From Anaerolineales bacterium UBA6668 (GTDB lineage Bacteria; Chloroflexota; Anaerolineae; Anaerolineales; UBA6668), in NCBI GenBank assembly GCA_002455215.1, contig DKKK01000195.1, forward strand, positions 1 to 7,480: 7,480 bases of DNA. The letters run 5' to 3'. Numbering within the stretch: position 1 is the first letter of the stretch; the number at the start of each line of letters is the position of its first letter. This document shows, piece after piece, positions 6,279 through 7,480 of this stretch. The translations under genes and the position numbers were made by a program. Below the pieces are notes generated by a model. That model ran no database searches. It was given only the letters and a program-made list of their open reading frames with translations, and was not told the DNA's origin.

Positions 6279-7127
6279 ATGAACCAGCCTGACCGCATTT
6301 ACCAAAACGAGTATGGCACGCTCTATCGCTTCGGGAATTTTCCTAGCAAATGGGTAAATCCGCGTGCGATAGATGTCTGGAAACCCGTCAGCATCCAACC
6401 AAACAAGCACTACCCCGTACTCTATATGCAGGACGGGCAAAATATCCTGACTCCCGAAACTTCCACTGCCGGTATCTCTTGGGGTGTGGATGAAACCCTA
6501 CAGCGTTTGGTGCAAATGGGTGAGATTCAACCGCATTGGGTGGTGGGGGTGTGGCATGATGGTGTGCGGCGCTGGAACGAGTATATGCCCCAACAGGCAC
6601 TTGACGCCCAGCAAACTGCCGCCTTTCAACAAAAATTTAGCGCACGCTTGGCAGGGGAATTGCGTGGCTTGGCGTATCTGCGCTTCTTGGTAGAAGAGTT
6701 GAAGCCGTGGGTAGATGCCACCTTTGCCACACTTTCCCAAGCTCAATCTACCACAATCATGGGTTCTAGCATGGGCGGGTTGGCTTCCCTTAATGCGCTT
6801 TGTACCTATCCGCAGGTATTTGGCGCGGCAGGTTGTCTCTCTACTCACTGGACAGCGGGTGAGCAGTGGCTAGTAGACTATTTTCAGCGCGTATTGCCAA
6901 ACGCTGGCACACACCGTTTATACTTTGATTACGGAACTGAAAGCCTAGACGCATTTTATGAGCCGTGGCAATTGCGGATGGATGACGTTCTACACTCGAA
7001 AGGCTATCAGCGTGGGGTAGATTGGCTGACAGAAAAATTTGTTGGGGCTAGCCACCGTGAGCGTGATTGGCATGAACGGCTGGCTTTGCCCATTTCCTTT
7101 TTACTCAAGGCGGTAGGGAGCAGTTAA
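6279..7127 (+). CDS. Esterase D/Fes-type alpha/beta hydrolase
   Basis: A 282-residue alpha/beta-hydrolase of the putative-esterase family (PF00756). The nucleophile elbow is GSSMGG at 162-167, making Ser164 the catalytic serine. The likely acid lies in YFDYGTESLD (Asp217 or Glu221), and the likely base is His259 in GASHRERDWHER. LYMQDGQN (48-55) is the typical strand preceding the oxyanion region, and ISWGVDETLQRL follows it as in family members. There is no signal peptide, so it is probably cytoplasmic. An in-frame TTG at 6252 would start inside the terminator stem; the ATG at 6279 is the sensible start, although no Shine-Dalgarno precedes it. The substrate is unknown: relatives include S-formylglutathione, siderophore-ester and carbohydrate esterases. 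The glgP neighbour is separated by a terminator, so it is weak evidence for a carbohydrate role. Confidence 0.88.
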   Translation: MNQPDRIYQNEYGTLYRFGNFPSKWVNPRAIDVWKPVSIQPNKHYPVLYMQDGQNILTPETSTAGISWGVDETLQRLVQMGEIQPHWVVGVWHDGVRRWNEYMPQQALDAQQTAAFQQKFSARLAGELRGLAYLRFLVEELKPWVDATFATLSQAQSTTIMGSSMGGLASLNALCTYPQVFGAAGCLSTHWTAGEQWLVDYFQRVLPNAGTHRLYFDYGTESLDAFYEPWQLRMDDVLHSKGYQRGVDWLTEKFVGASHRERDWHERLALPISFLLKAVGSS

Positions 7128-7220
7128 AGCGCGAGTTGCTCGCTAGAATCTCAACCAACTCGTGATAAAATACCGTCTCGCGTTAACAATCTTAATTTTA
7201 TTTTTTCGTTCAGAGTCATT
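7128..7220 (+). promoter_or_regulatory. tdk upstream region with interleaved inverted repeats
   Basis: The segment CGAG near 7132-7135 has three possible partners. GCGAG (7131-7135) pairs with CTCGC (7139-7143), loop TTG. CGAGTTG (7132-7138) pairs with CAACTCG (7156-7162). GTTAA plus CGCGAG (7123-7135, with a 2-nt bulge AG) pairs with CTCGCGTTAAC (7177-7187). A T-rich stretch TTTTATTTTTT (7196-7206) follows. These structures exclude one another. They could be the esterase terminator, a regulatory element for tdk, or a protein-binding site. Confidence 0.35.
7163..7171 (+). promoter_or_regulatory. Extended -10 promoter candidate for tdk
   Basis: TGATAAAAT combines a TGn extension with TAAAAT, five of six consensus bases. 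No well-spaced -35 is present (TTGCTC at 7136-7141 is 24 bp away). It predicts a start near 7178 and a T-rich leader of about 43 nt before the ATG at 7221. Confidence 0.4.
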
Positions 7221-7480
7221 ATGCAAACATTTGGCAAAGGCTGGGTAGAAGTGATTTGTGGTCCGATGTTTTCCGGAAAATCCGAAGAACTGATTCGGCG
7301 TTTACGGCGTGCCCGCATCGCCAAACAACGCGTGCAAGTGTTCAAGCCGACCATTGATATTCGCTATGCGGTGGCAAAGGTGGTCAGCCATGCTGGACAC
7401 GAATTTGATGCCGTTCCGCTCGAAAATTCAATGCAAATTCTCGCACAAGTTCATGCCGATACCTCCGTGGTTGCCATTGA
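7221..7480 (+). CDS. tdk: Thymidine kinase, 5' part (truncated by the window end)
   Basis: The first 86 codons of a class II (TK1-like) thymidine kinase, which phosphorylates thymidine to dTMP with ATP in the salvage pathway; it acts in the cytoplasm, usually as a tetramer. The P-loop GPMFSGKS is at 14-21, followed by the typical [16 protein letters not shown], then FKPTIDIRY (41-49) and [13 protein letters not shown] (55-67). The reading frame is open to the last base and ends at VVAI plus GA, directly before the expected Walker B Asp-Glu of the family. The lasso and zinc-finger part lies outside. The full protein should be about 190-200 residues. The start ATG has only a weak ribosome site. 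Confidence 0.95.
   Translation, partial: MQTFGKGWVEVICGPMFSGKSEELIRRLRRARIAKQRVQVFKPTIDIRYAVAKVVSHAGHEFDAVPLENSMQILAQVHADTSVVAI

Overview
The window is a bacterial chromosomal segment that carries mostly housekeeping genes at high coding density. I see no phage, transposon, CRISPR, rRNA or tRNA signature. The best taxonomic clue is the 714-residue alpha-glucan phosphorylase of the DUF3417-containing type, together with this HD-domain protein and a stand-alone CPG2-like M20 peptidase. These suggest Chloroflexota (Anaerolineae-like) or a similar deep-branching lineage. This is an impression from protein style, not a search result, and I hold it at about even odds. Base composition looks balanced, and codon use looks similar from gene to gene.

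Layout, left to right. Positions 1-129 are an upstream region with a good minus-strand promoter flanked by a 7-bp inverted repeat. A LolD/MacB-type ABC ATPase (130-807, +) follows and shares a CTAG stop palindrome with a convergent HD-domain phosphohydrolase-like gene (804-1382, -). A 215-bp divergent intergenic region leads to a small four-helix membrane protein of the YvlD/'phage holin 4_2' family (1598-1972, +). Next is a minus-strand two-gene operon: an M20 metallopeptidase (2585-3751) followed by the RNA 2',3'-cyclic phosphodiesterase ThpR (1983-2585), joined by a TAATG stop/start overlap. A 312-bp divergent region (3752-4063) precedes alpha-glucan phosphorylase (4064-6208, +), which ends in a 14-bp perfect-stem terminator. 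Then come an esterase-D-like alpha/beta hydrolase (6279-7127, +) and the first 86 codons of thymidine kinase (7221 to the window end, +).

The genes do not form one pathway. They cover transport energisation, HD-type hydrolysis, membrane protein of unknown role, RNA-end or ligase-type chemistry, peptide or amidated amino-acid hydrolysis, glycogen breakdown, ester hydrolysis and thymidine salvage. The least ordinary content is non-coding. The glgP leader has an extended -10 promoter, a 31-codon ORF, tandem hairpins with near-identical loop ends and a T-run, arranged like an attenuator. The tdk upstream region has interleaved inverted repeats that compete for the same strand. I did not find a convincing new multi-gene system.
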